From: Candidatus Fimadaptatus faecigallinarum
GTDB taxonomy: Bacteria; Bacillota; Clostridia; Christensenellales; Aristaeellaceae
Length of the DNA stretch: 64,000 nt
Assembly (NCBI GenBank): GCA_018714445.1
Contig: DVNK01000051.1
Span: 1-64,000, forward strand
Direction of reading: 5' to 3'
Each line of letters begins with the position of its first letter. Position 1 is the first letter of the stretch. Both the position numbers and the translations under genes were made by a program. Shown piece after piece: positions 40,034 through 47,525 of this stretch. Under the pieces are notes generated by a model. The model worked only from the letters and a program-made list of their open reading frames with translations, made no database searches and was not told the origin of the DNA.

Positions 40034-41923
40034 TTATCGCCGCACACAAGCCAACTCGGGCTCGGCCACAGCCAAAGGCTTTTCACCGACTTCAGCGTCA
40101 GCAGCAAGGGCCTCCGCCGCGCGCGCTGTCGCGCCCGTCTGCGTGTTATACATGCGCGCGTAGCGCCCGTTCAGCGCCATGAGCTCGTCGTGACTGCCCA
40201 TCTCGGCGATTCCGCCATCCTCAATCAGTATAATTACGTCCGAGTCGCGTATCGTCGACAGCCTATGCGCTATGATAAACGACGTGCGCCCACGTGTCAT
40301 GTTGAGCATCGCCCTGCGTATCTTCTGCTCGGTCAGCGTATCTACCGAACTTGTAGCCTCGTCCAGTATCAGTATCGGCGCGTCGGCCAGTATGGCGCGC
40401 GCTATCGTTATAAGCTGCCGCTCGCCCTGGCTGAGCGTGCCGCCATCCTGTCCCAACACAGTATCGTAACCATTGGGCAGCCGCCGTATAAACGAGTCCG
40501 CCCCCGCCGCCCTGGCCGCCGCTTCCACGCTCTCGCGCGGCGCATCGGCATGGCCGTAGCGTATGTTGTCCATTACGCTCATCTCAAACAGCGCCGTGTC
40601 CTGCAGCACCACGCCAAACGCCCGCCGCAAATCCGCTCGCCTGTACTCACGCAGGTCATGACCATCCAGCAGTATGCGCCCGCCGTTTACATCGTAAAAC
40701 CGCGTGAGCAGACTTATTATCGTCGTCTTGCCCGCACCGGTCGCACCCACTATCGCAGCGCGCGTGCCCGCCGGTATCTTGACGCTCACGTCGCGCAGCA
40801 CCGGCGCGTTCGGGTCATATCCAAACGTCACGTGATCCAGCTCCACATCGCCACGCGGCCGCTCAAGCGGCAGCGCATTCGGCACGTCGGCGGGCTCGCT
40901 ATCCTGATCGAATATCTCGAATATGCGCTCGGCGCCCGCAACCGCCGTCTGGAATGTATTGTAGATGTTGGCTATGTCGGTAAACGGCCGCGCAAACTGG
41001 CGCGAGTACAGCAAAAAGCTCGATATGACGCCCACAGTTATGAGGCCATTGGCCGCCATGACGCCGCTTACAGTGGCAACTGCAATGTAGCTGAGGTTGT
41101 TTATGACATTCATAAGCGGCATCAGATAGCCCGACCAGATCAGCGCCCGCGTCGCCACACGCCTGAACTGGTCATTGTCGGCTTCAAACTGAGCATACAT
41201 GTCGTCCTCACGGTTGAAAGCCTTGACCATGGTCATGCCGGATATTCCCTCTTCGACCTCGGCGTTCAGCTTGCCCAGCACGACCTGCTGCTCCTTGAAC
41301 AGCTTGCGGGTGCGCCGCGTCACGGTGCGCGTAAGCACAAACACAAGCACTACCGAAATGAGCGCCACCAGCGTAAGCGGCAGGTTCAACATCAGCATCG
41401 CAATCAACACGCCCAGTATCGAAAAGCCCTGCATCATCAACTGCGTAAGCGAATCCGATATCGTAGTGGAGATGTTGTCGACGTCATTTGTAAGCCGGCT
41501 CATCAGATCGCCGCGCTGGCTGCGGTCGAAAAATGAAAGCGGCAAAGTCTTCATTACGCCAAACAGTTCCTTGCGTATATGGCATACCACGCGCTGGCCC
41601 AGTCTCGCCATTATGAAGCCCTGCAAAAACCGCACCAGCCAGTCGCCGACGTACAGCGCCGTCAGCAGCCCCAGCACCATCACGACCGGATCGCCGCCAT
41701 ACAACCCATTCACCGCCTCGCCTATCAGCAGCGGCGACAATACCGCCGAGCCTGAAGCCAGCGCGCTGAGCAGGAAGACCCAGCCCAATCCGCGCCTGTG
41801 CCCGCGCGTTATGTCCCACAGCCGTTTAAGCGTGCCCCGCATGTCCTTGGGCTTTACGACAACCGCCATACGCGACCGCCCAAACGTCGCCGAAGGCGTA
41901 ATGGGTCCGCGATTATCCGACAT
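40034..41923 (-). CDS. ABC exporter, catalytically competent half of a heterodimer
   Basis: ~629-aa half-transporter: N-terminal six-helix export domain (FLLSALASGSAVLSPLLIGEAVNG onward) and ATPase domain with Walker A GATGAGKTT, signature LSQGERQL and Walker B LILDEATSSVD, with the catalytic Glu present and switch His in FIIAHRLST. ATG 41923 (8 nt after GGAGG) is chosen; the ORF-track start at 41932 lacks spacing. Overlaps the partner's stop by 11 nt. With the partner it resembles LmrCD/BmrCD/TM287-288 multidrug exporters. Confidence 0.92.
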   Translation of the reverse strand: MSDNRGPITPSATFGRSRMAVVVKPKDMRGTLKRLWDITRGHRRGLGWVFLLSALASGSAVLSPLLIGEAVNGLYGGDPVVMVLGLLTALYVGDWLVRFLQGFIMARLGQRVVCHIRKELFGVMKTLPLSFFDRSQRGDLMSRLTNDVDNISTTISDSLTQLMMQGFSILGVLIAMLMLNLPLTLVALISVVLVFVLTRTVTRRTRKLFKEQQVVLGKLNAEVEEGISGMTMVKAFNREDDMYAQFEADNDQFRRVATRALIWSGYLMPLMNVINNLSYIAVATVSGVMAANGLITVGVISSFLLYSRQFARPFTDIANIYNTFQTAVAGAERIFEIFDQDSEPADVPNALPLERPRGDVELDHVTFGYDPNAPVLRDVSVKIPAGTRAAIVGATGAGKTTIISLLTRFYDVNGGRILLDGHDLREYRRADLRRAFGVVLQDTALFEMSVMDNIRYGHADAPRESVEAAARAAGADSFIRRLPNGYDTVLGQDGGTLSQGERQLITIARAILADAPILILDEATSSVDTLTEQKIRRAMLNMTRGRTSFIIAHRLSTIRDSDVIILIEDGGIAEMGSHDELMALNGRYARMYNTQTGATARAAEALAADAEVGEKPLAVAEPELACVRR

Positions 41924-43631
41924 CCTGAACACCTCCTATCTGCGACTCGTACAGCGCACGATATACCGCGCAGTCGCGCATCAGCTCAGCATGCGTGCCC
42001 AGCCCACGCATCTGGCCATCCTCCAGGCACAACACCCGGTCGCAGCGCATGACAGTCGATATGCGCTGGCTGATCAGCAGCACCGTCATGCCCTCAGCCG
42101 CGCTGCGCACGCCGTCCAGCACCGACGCCTCGGTGTTTGCGTCCAGCGCACTGGTGCAGTCGTCGAGTATGAGTATCTGCGGCTTTTTGAGCAGTGCGCG
42201 CGCTATCGATAGGCGCTGCTTCTGGCCGCCCGACAGGTTCACGCCACCCTGCCCCAGCACTGTCTGATAGCCCTGTGCAAATCCTCGCACAAATTCATCG
42301 GCACAGGCCACCTTAGCCGCTTCGCGCAGTTCCAGCTCGCTCGCGTCGCGCCGACCCCAGCGCAGATTTTCCTCTATCGTGCCCGAGAACAGCAACGCCT
42401 TTTGCGGCACTACCGCGATGGCATCGCGCAGGTAGTGCTCGTCTATATCGCGCACATCCACGCCGTCCACCAGCACACGCCCCTCGCTTGCATCGTAAAA
42501 GCGCGGCACCAGGTTGACCAGCGTGCTCTTGCCCGAACCCGTAGAGCCGATTATGCCCAGCATCTCGCCCGGGGCCAGTTCAAAGTCGATATCGCTGAGC
42601 GCCGCGCGCGGCGAACCCGCATACTTGAACGTCACGCTCTCAAACCGCAACCCACCCTCAAGCGCGGGCTTTAACGGATGTTCCGGGCTAAGCTGCGCGG
42701 GCTGCTCGTCGATTATCTCCTTTACGCGCGCCGACGACGCCGTGGCACGCACAGCCATGTTCAGTATATTGGACACCATGCCCAGTGAAAACAGCACCTG
42801 CGTCATGTAGTTGACCGATGCCATTACCTTGCCAATTTCGCCGGCATTGCCCGAACCGGTGCGCCAGAGCAGAAGCACTATGCCAAAGTTTACCGTGAGG
42901 TTTATAAGCGGCGAAAACAGCGCATTCACGCGCATCGCCGACACGCCCGCCTCGGCCAGTTCGTCCGCCGCACCGCCAAACCGCGCCGCCTCCTGCTGCT
43001 CTGCGCCAAAGGCCTTGACCACGCGTATCGAGTCCAGAAACTCACGGCTGACCGTATTTAGCCGGTCAAGCCGCCGCTGCATGTTGACAAAGCGCGGATA
43101 GCCCATCACCATATTGCCCGCAATCAGCGCACCGGCAATTACAAGTATAACTACCAATACCGGGATCTGCGCCGGCGTCTGAATGATTATCAGCGCTATC
43201 GCGCCCACGCAGGTTATCGGCGCCTTGACCAGTATGCGCATGCAGCCATTTATGAAATTCTGTATCTGCGTCACGTCATTGGTTATGCGCGTTATCAGCG
43301 ACGCCGGTTGCAGCCGGTCTATGTTCTCAAACGAAAACGTCTGCACCTTGGCATACAACCTGCCGCGCAATTCCTGACCGATCAGCTGCGAAGTGCGGCT
43401 GGCCAGTATATTGCGCCCGACCGCGCCCGCAGCGCCTATCAGCGCCACGCCCAGCATGAGCCCGCCATAGCGCAGTATCATGCCCACGTCCTGCGACGCC
43501 ACGCCATTGTCCACTATCAGCGACATCAGCGTCGGCTGCAACAGATCCGCCAGTGCTTCCACCGTCAAAAACGCCACCGCTACCAGAAACATGGCCAGAC
43601 GTCCACGTATCAGCTTTCCGATGAGTTTCAC
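41913..43631 (-). CDS. ABC exporter, degenerate half of a heterodimer
   Basis: 572-aa half-transporter. Export domain followed by an ATPase with Walker A GSTGSGKST, signature NLSGGQKQR and Walker B ILILDDCTSALD, where Asp replaces the catalytic Glu. The switch position reads LLISQRIST, with Gln instead of His. These are the standard changes of the non-hydrolysing site in heterodimeric exporters. GTG start with GGAGG 8 nt upstream, 3 nt after the marR stop. Confidence 0.92.
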   Translation of the reverse strand: MKLIGKLIRGRLAMFLVAVAFLTVEALADLLQPTLMSLIVDNGVASQDVGMILRYGGLMLGVALIGAAGAVGRNILASRTSQLIGQELRGRLYAKVQTFSFENIDRLQPASLITRITNDVTQIQNFINGCMRILVKAPITCVGAIALIIIQTPAQIPVLVVILVIAGALIAGNMVMGYPRFVNMQRRLDRLNTVSREFLDSIRVVKAFGAEQQEAARFGGAADELAEAGVSAMRVNALFSPLINLTVNFGIVLLLWRTGSGNAGEIGKVMASVNYMTQVLFSLGMVSNILNMAVRATASSARVKEIIDEQPAQLSPEHPLKPALEGGLRFESVTFKYAGSPRAALSDIDFELAPGEMLGIIGSTGSGKSTLVNLVPRFYDASEGRVLVDGVDVRDIDEHYLRDAIAVVPQKALLFSGTIEENLRWGRRDASELELREAAKVACADEFVRGFAQGYQTVLGQGGVNLSGGQKQRLSIARALLKKPQILILDDCTSALDANTEASVLDGVRSAAEGMTVLLISQRISTVMRCDRVLCLEDGQMRGLGTHAELMRDCAVYRALYESQIGGVQDVG

Positions 43632-43634
43632 CCG

Positions 43635-44057
43635 TCATTCCTCCTGCAGCGCGCCGCTCCAGGCGGCGAGCAATTTTTCGAGCAGCCCGGCCAACTGCGC
43701 CTGTTCGGCTTCGCTGAGCACGCAAAACAACTGATGAGCCGTTTCGGCGCGTTCGCGCTGGGCTTCATGCGCCGCATTAAGCCCGGCATCTGTGAGCGCT
43801 ATATCTACGGTGCGCCTGTCCTCGTCGCTGCGCTCGCGCGATATCAGTCCGCTCTGCTCCATTTTTTCCAGCAGTTCGCTCAGCGACGCCGAACGTATGT
43901 CCATCCTGTCCTGCAATTCGCGCTGTGTCATGCTGCCATCGCGCAACAGCAGCGTAAGCAGCCGCCCCTGCCCCGGATAGCGCTGCTTGCGGTGATGCAC
44001 CATGTGCGCACAGCGCATGAACGCTCTAAACAGTTCCTGTTCCCGCTCGCCTTCCAA
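43635..44057 (-). CDS. MarR-family transcriptional regulator
   Basis: ~140-aa winged-helix repressor: LLTLLLRDGSMTQRELQDRMDIRSASLSELLEKMEQSGLI (helix-turn-helix) and SDEDRRTVDIALTDAG (wing). It is first in the operon with the exporter and probably represses it until a drug or metabolite binds. TTG at 44057, 8 nt after GGAGG, is preferred to TTG 44072, which has no RBS. The promoter is flanked by twin palindromes that are likely its own operator. Confidence 0.9.
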   Translation of the reverse strand: MEGEREQELFRAFMRCAHMVHHRKQRYPGQGRLLTLLLRDGSMTQRELQDRMDIRSASLSELLEKMEQSGLISRERSDEDRRTVDIALTDAGLNAAHEAQRERAETAHQLFCVLSEAEQAQLAGLLEKLLAAWSGALQEE

Positions 44058-44080
44058 TCGTTCTCCCTCCAAGCATTACT

Positions 44081-44130
44081 AGGTACCTCGACATATTGTA
44101 GTATAACGCCTCGCGCATGTCAAGGTACCT
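44081..44130 (-). promoter_or_regulatory. marR-exporter promoter with two flanking palindromic operators
   Basis: Minus strand TTGACA - 17 bp - TACAAT (44123-44095). An identical 8-bp palindrome AGGTACCT lies on each side, at 44081-44088 just after the -10 and at 44123-44130 overlapping the -35. The flanks extend the symmetry: AGGTACCTCGACAT faces ATGTCAAGGTACCT with one mismatch. This is a classic layout for autorepression by a dimeric regulator. Confidence 0.85.
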
Positions 44131-44171
44131 TGCAATTTTAATATGGCTTTGCGACAATATTAACCCGCGCA

Positions 44172-44200
44172 TTGACACGCGGCAATGCAGGTGATAAAAT
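44172..44200 (+). promoter_or_regulatory. Promoter of the Gfo/Idh/MocA gene
   Basis: TTGACA - 17 bp - TAAAAT, 69 nt upstream of the ATG. Confidence 0.8.
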
Positions 44201-44269
44201 TCTTGGGGAGTATGACGGCAATGCGCACGCATTATCCGAGCGCGTGCAAACCGGAAAGGATGTACAAAT

Positions 44270-45247
44270 ATGCTTAAAATGGCAATTATCGGTCAGGAGG
44301 GACACTATAACTACGCAATGGAAGGGCTTGCCGAGCGCAACGACATAAAGCTCTGCGCCATCGCCCCTGGTCAAACGGGCGGCGACATAAGTGCGCTAAA
44401 GCAACGCACTGCGCCGTTCTCGCCGCGCATATACGCCAACCATGGCGAACTGCTCGCAGCAGAACGCCCCGACATAGCTGTAATCAATCCCGTGTTCTGT
44501 TACACGGCCGGCATAACGATGGCTTGCCTGCGCGCCGGCGCCCACTGTTTCAGCGAAAAACCCGTTGCCACTGAGTTGCATGATCTGGACGCCCTGCGCG
44601 AGTGCTACGCGCACAGCGGTCGGGCATTGTGCGGCATGTTCGGCATAAAAGGCGAACCCTGGTTCCAAGCGCTGAAAGCCGCCGTAAATGCTGGCGAGAT
44701 CGGCGAAGTGCGCCAGATTCACGGACAAAAGAGCTACCGCATGGGCACCAGACCCGAGTTCTACTCAAAGCGCGCGCTGTTTGGCGGCCTGATTCCCTGG
44801 GTAGCGATTCATGCGGTGGACTGGGCAATGGAGATCGGAGGACATTGCCAAAGCGTCGCCGCATCGCACTCGACTCGCGCCAATCGCGGCAACGGCGAGA
44901 TGGAAGCCACATCGGCTCTGCTGATGGAACTGGACAACGGCGTGATCGCTACGGTAACCGCTGACTTCCTGCGTCCCACGGCGTCCGCGCGCCACGACGA
45001 CGACCGCCTGCGCGTGACCGGCACGCAAGGCATGATCGAAGCCATAGATGGCAAGGTATATCTCGAAAACGACAAGCCCCGGCGCGAACTCGAACTGCCC
45101 GCACGCGAATCATACTTCTCGCGGTTCGTAGACGCGATACTTGACGGCTCAGCCGAGCCGCTGGCACAGGAGGCATTCGAGGTAACCCGCGTTTGCCTGC
45201 TCGCGCGTCAAAGCGCCGACGAGGGCACTCGCATCAGCATCGATTAG
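44270..45247 (+). CDS. Gfo/Idh/MocA family oxidoreductase
   Basis: 325-aa NAD(P)-dependent oxidoreductase acting on a sugar or inositol-like alcohol. The N-terminal Rossmann strand reads MLKMAIIGQEGHYNYAM, an atypical glycine loop; ALRAGAHCFSEKPVATELHDL contains the conserved EKP motif. The C-terminal alpha/beta domain has WVAIHAVDWAMEI with the conserved His/Asp pair. The family dehydrogenates sugars or deoxysugars; substrate unknown. GAAAGGATG RBS region. Ends with TAG. Confidence 0.88.
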   Translation: MLKMAIIGQEGHYNYAMEGLAERNDIKLCAIAPGQTGGDISALKQRTAPFSPRIYANHGELLAAERPDIAVINPVFCYTAGITMACLRAGAHCFSEKPVATELHDLDALRECYAHSGRALCGMFGIKGEPWFQALKAAVNAGEIGEVRQIHGQKSYRMGTRPEFYSKRALFGGLIPWVAIHAVDWAMEIGGHCQSVAASHSTRANRGNGEMEATSALLMELDNGVIATVTADFLRPTASARHDDDRLRVTGTQGMIEAIDGKVYLENDKPRRELELPARESYFSRFVDAILDGSAEPLAQEAFEVTRVCLLARQSADEGTRISID

Positions 45248-45329
45248 GCCGTCGGAGATTTGAGCACAATGCTCCGATTCTTATACGTTTTTCGATAACC
45301 GTTCAATTTGCAACTGTATATACAAGATA

Positions 45330-45359
45330 AGCGGGGTCGGCGCTAAAGCCTGCCCCGCT
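45330..45359. terminator. Hairpin between convergent genes
   Basis: AGCGGGG TCGGCGCTAAAGCCTG CCCCGCT, with an inner GGC/GCC pairing, midway between the oxidoreductase and the araC-type gene. No strong T-run on either strand; probably a bidirectional stop. Confidence 0.5.
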
Positions 45360-45372
45360 CGGCTTATATAAG

Positions 45373-46224
45373 TCATTCGTTTATATCTCGCCGATGTGCC
45401 AACGCATACTGATACGGAGTTTCACCTATGTTGCGTTTGAACGTCGTGATAAAGAATGTATCGCTTCTAAACCCCGACAGCCGCGCCGCACTGCTCACAC
45501 TCTCACCGATACGCAGCAGCGCCATCGCACACGACAACCGACGATAGATGATGTAATCATGTATGCAAAAACCCGTCTCGCGCTTAAACAGCCGGCACAG
45601 ATAGCGCTTGTTGAGATAGCAACAGGCGCTCAGCTCATCAAGCGATATGTCGCGCGCATAATCAGCATCTATAAGCGCTATCACCGCGCGTATACCGGGA
45701 TGCTTCGAGCGCTCAATCCCCGGCGGACTGTCCAACTCGCGCATGCGGACGCGACACAGCAAGAGCAGCATCCGGCTCAGCTCCAGCCACCGCCCCAATT
45801 CGGCAAGTGCAGCCGCCCGCTGATTTTCTATGCCGTCGGCCGCCGCTATAAACAGCGCCTGTTCATCCGGAGTCAGCGACAGCTTGTGGTTGCAGTGGAC
45901 GCCCATACCGTCAAAACACCCGAGCAACTGCGGTCCATCACCCGGTAAATTGCGCAGCATTCCGGGCTCAAACAGCACTACGTACCGCTCATACGGCGCG
46001 CCGGGCGGCACGCTGACCTTGTGCAGGTCGGTATTGGTAAACAGCATAACGTCGCCCCGGTTTAGCGCGTACACGCGATCGTTAACGAAAAACCGTACGC
46101 CCTCGCTCAGCGCCATGTATATCTCATATGAGTCGTGTATGTGCATCGCGCGCATATCGTAGCCCTGAGATATGCTGTGCCTGCTGGACACGCGGCCGTC
46201 GCCGTACACGTTCAAAGCGTTCAT
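45373..46224 (-). CDS. AraC-family transcriptional regulator
   Basis: ~283-aa regulator with an N-terminal cupin sensor domain (HIHDSYEIYMALSEGVRFFVNDRVYALNRGDVMLF) and C-terminal double helix-turn-helix (SLDELSACCYLNKRYLCRLFKRETG; SSAARLSGFRSDTFFITTFKRNIGETPYQY). Such proteins often activate sugar-use genes; the adjacent oxidoreductase is a candidate target. The ATG at 46224 is used; a GTG at 46236 is the alternative and neither has a strong RBS. Confidence 0.9.
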   Translation of the reverse strand: MNALNVYGDGRVSSRHSISQGYDMRAMHIHDSYEIYMALSEGVRFFVNDRVYALNRGDVMLFTNTDLHKVSVPPGAPYERYVVLFEPGMLRNLPGDGPQLLGCFDGMGVHCNHKLSLTPDEQALFIAAADGIENQRAAALAELGRWLELSRMLLLLCRVRMRELDSPPGIERSKHPGIRAVIALIDADYARDISLDELSACCYLNKRYLCRLFKRETGFCIHDYIIYRRLSCAMALLRIGESVSSAARLSGFRSDTFFITTFKRNIGETPYQYALAHRRDINE

Positions 46225-46243
46225 TTGGCGCCACACATCCAGT

Positions 46244-46699
46244 TCACTTTATTTCGACATTCCACTTATCGCCCTCCACGCGATACCACAGCTCGCTCAG
46301 TTCCGGTTCGTCATACACCTTTAGCATGTCAAGCATACCCGGGCTAAGCTTAAGCCGCGGCAACTCGTCGCGCAGTACCCACCACACATCGCCTTCGTCA
46401 GAGGCACGCAGTTGGCCGCTGAACGCGCCCGCACGGTACATGTACACGATATACCGGCTGCCGTCTTCGTTTATCCAATCCACTATGCCGCACAGCTGCA
46501 GTTGCGATACGCGCAAGCCCGTCTCCTCGTATACCTCGCGCACGACGGAGTCCACAATCGACTCGCCCAGCTCCACGTGGCCGCCTGGCAGCGATATACC
46601 CGGCCACTTGCGTCCGTCGCGCCGCTCAACCAGTACATGTCCCGTATCGTCGCTTATCAGGCAGATATTTGTAAGTTCTACCTGTTCAAGTGTGTGCAT
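46244..46699 (-). CDS. Nudix hydrolase
   Basis: ~151-aa pyrophosphohydrolase of the MutT type. The full Nudix box GHVELGESIVDSVVREVYEETGL fits Gx5Ex7REUxEExGU. LPGG immediately before it is the usual partner. Substrate unknown (nucleoside diphosphate derivative). The start at 46699 follows AAGGGGGACGATATC; the longer ORF would extend into the tRNA terminator. Lying just below the tRNA operon, it may get some transcription by read-through. Confidence 0.9.
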   Translation of the reverse strand: MHTLEQVELTNICLISDDTGHVLVERRDGRKWPGISLPGGHVELGESIVDSVVREVYEETGLRVSQLQLCGIVDWINEDGSRYIVYMYRAGAFSGQLRASDEGDVWWVLRDELPRLKLSPGMLDMLKVYDEPELSELWYRVEGDKWNVEIK

Positions 46700-46734
46700 G
46701 ATATCGTCCCCCTTGCGCGCGTTATTGTCCACTA

Positions 46735-46768
46735 TAAAACAAAATCCGAACATGCTTAGCATGTTCGG
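46735..46768 (-). terminator. Terminator of the tRNA operon
   Basis: Minus strand CCGAACATGCTAAGCATGTTCGG, a perfect palindrome, followed by ATTTTGTTTT; 8 nt after the last tRNA. Confidence 0.85.
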
Positions 46769-46775
46769 ATCGACA

Positions 46776-46848
46776 TGGACCGCCAGGGACTCGAACCCTG
46801 GACACCCTGATTAAGAGTCAGGTGCTCTACCAACTGAGCTAGCGGTCC
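46776..46848 (-). tRNA. tRNA-Lys (CTT), copy 1
   Basis: Cloverleaf readable on the minus strand: acceptor GGACCGC/GCGGTCC, D-arm GCTCAGTTGGTAGAGC, anticodon loop CTCTTAA (CTT), T-arm GGGTTCGAGTCCC. CCA is not encoded. Confidence 0.95.
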
Positions 46849-46851
46849 AAG

Positions 46852-46926
46852 TGGAGCGGTAGACGAGATTCGGACTCGCGACATCCACCTTGGCAAGGTG
46901 GCACTCTACCACTGAGCTACTACCGC
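46852..46926 (-). tRNA. tRNA-Gly (GCC), copy 1
   Basis: Acceptor GCGGTAG/CTACCGC, anticodon loop TTGCCAA (GCC), T-arm with GAGTCCGAATCTC, encoded CCA. The T-loop reads TCCGAAT rather than the standard TTCGAAT. Confidence 0.93.
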
Positions 46927-46933
46927 AGATAAG

Positions 46934-47006
46934 TGGACCGCCAGGGACTCGAACCCTGGACACCCTGATTAAGAGTCAGGTGCTCTACCAGCTGAGCTAG
47001 CGGTCC
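46934..47006 (-). tRNA. tRNA-Lys (CTT), copy 2
   Basis: Differs from copy 1 by one base in the D-loop (CAGCTGG versus CAGTTGG on the minus strand). Anticodon loop CTCTTAA. CCA not encoded. Confidence 0.95.
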
Positions 47007-47014
47007 ATAAGGTA

Positions 47015-47085
47015 AGCGGGTGATGGGAATCGAACCCACGTAACCAGCTTGGAAGGCTGGCGCTCTACCATTGAGCTACACCCGC
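47015..47085 (-). tRNA. tRNA-Gly (TCC)
   Basis: Acceptor GCGGGTG/CACCCGC, anticodon loop CTTCCAA (TCC), T-arm GTGGGTTCGATTCCCA. CCA not encoded. Confidence 0.94.
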
Positions 47086-47117
47086 GCAGCCAAGCGCAAT
47101 AGCCGTGGATCAAATGA

Positions 47118-47192
47118 TGGAGCGGTAGACGAGATTCGGACTCGCGACATCCACCTTGGCAAGGTGGCACTCTACCACTGAGCTACTACCGC
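47118..47192 (-). tRNA. tRNA-Gly (GCC), copy 2
   Basis: Identical in the mature body to copy 1, with encoded CCA. Anticodon loop TTGCCAA. Confidence 0.93.
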
Positions 47193-47211
47193 ACACAATC
47201 TCTCGGAATAA

Positions 47212-47293
47212 TGCGGGCGAAGAGACTTGAACTCATACGCCACTCTGGCACTAGATCCTAAGTCTAGCGCGTCTGCCATTCCGCCACGCCCGC
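47212..47293 (-). tRNA. tRNA-Leu (TAG)
   Basis: 82-nt class II tRNA with a variable arm. Acceptor GCGGGCG/CGCCCGC, anticodon stem CTAGA/TCTAG with loop CTTAGGA (TAG). CCA not encoded. Confidence 0.92.
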
Positions 47294-47306
47294 AAATATA
47301 ACCCAT

Positions 47307-47382
47307 TGGTGACCCATCGGAGATTCGAACTCCGGACACCTTGATTAAAAGTCAAGTGCTCTACCGCCTGAGCTAATGGGTC
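47307..47382 (-). tRNA. tRNA-Lys (TTT)
   Basis: Acceptor GACCCAT/ATGGGTC, anticodon loop CTTTTAA (TTT), T-arm GGAGTTCGAATCTCC, encoded CCA. First gene of the tRNA operon. Confidence 0.94.
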
Positions 47383-47416
47383 ATGCTTCCGGGTGGCACT
47401 CGCGGCGACGAGAGAT

Positions 47417-47445
47417 AGTATACACCTTTTTCGCACAGTTGTCAA
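47417..47445 (-). promoter_or_regulatory. Promoter of the tRNA operon
   Basis: Minus strand TTGACA - 17 bp - TATACT, 35 nt before the first tRNA. It is followed by GC-rich CTCGTCGCCGCG, which resembles a stringent discriminator. Confidence 0.88.
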
Positions 47446-47489
47446 TACCTAAATCCGCCTAATTTTAGATTTTTTTGACAGTCTACGCG

Positions 47490-47518
47490 CCCGGCGAGGT
47501 CTGCGCCACCTCGCCGGG
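47490..47518 (-). terminator. Inverted repeat after nagA
   Basis: CCCGGCGAGGT - 7 nt - ACCTCGCCGGG, an 11-bp perfect stem 7 nt after the nagA stop. No T-run follows, so it is a stem-only stop or a 3'-end stabiliser. Confidence 0.6.
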
Positions 47519-47525
47519 ACATGTT

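Noticed and set aside
47391-47410. GGGTGGCACTCGCGG resembling a T-box antiterminator core
   Set aside because: It is on the plus strand between the first tRNA and the tRNA promoter, with no plus-strand gene downstream, and the Specifier and stem I elements are missing. It is most likely the tRNA leader read backwards.
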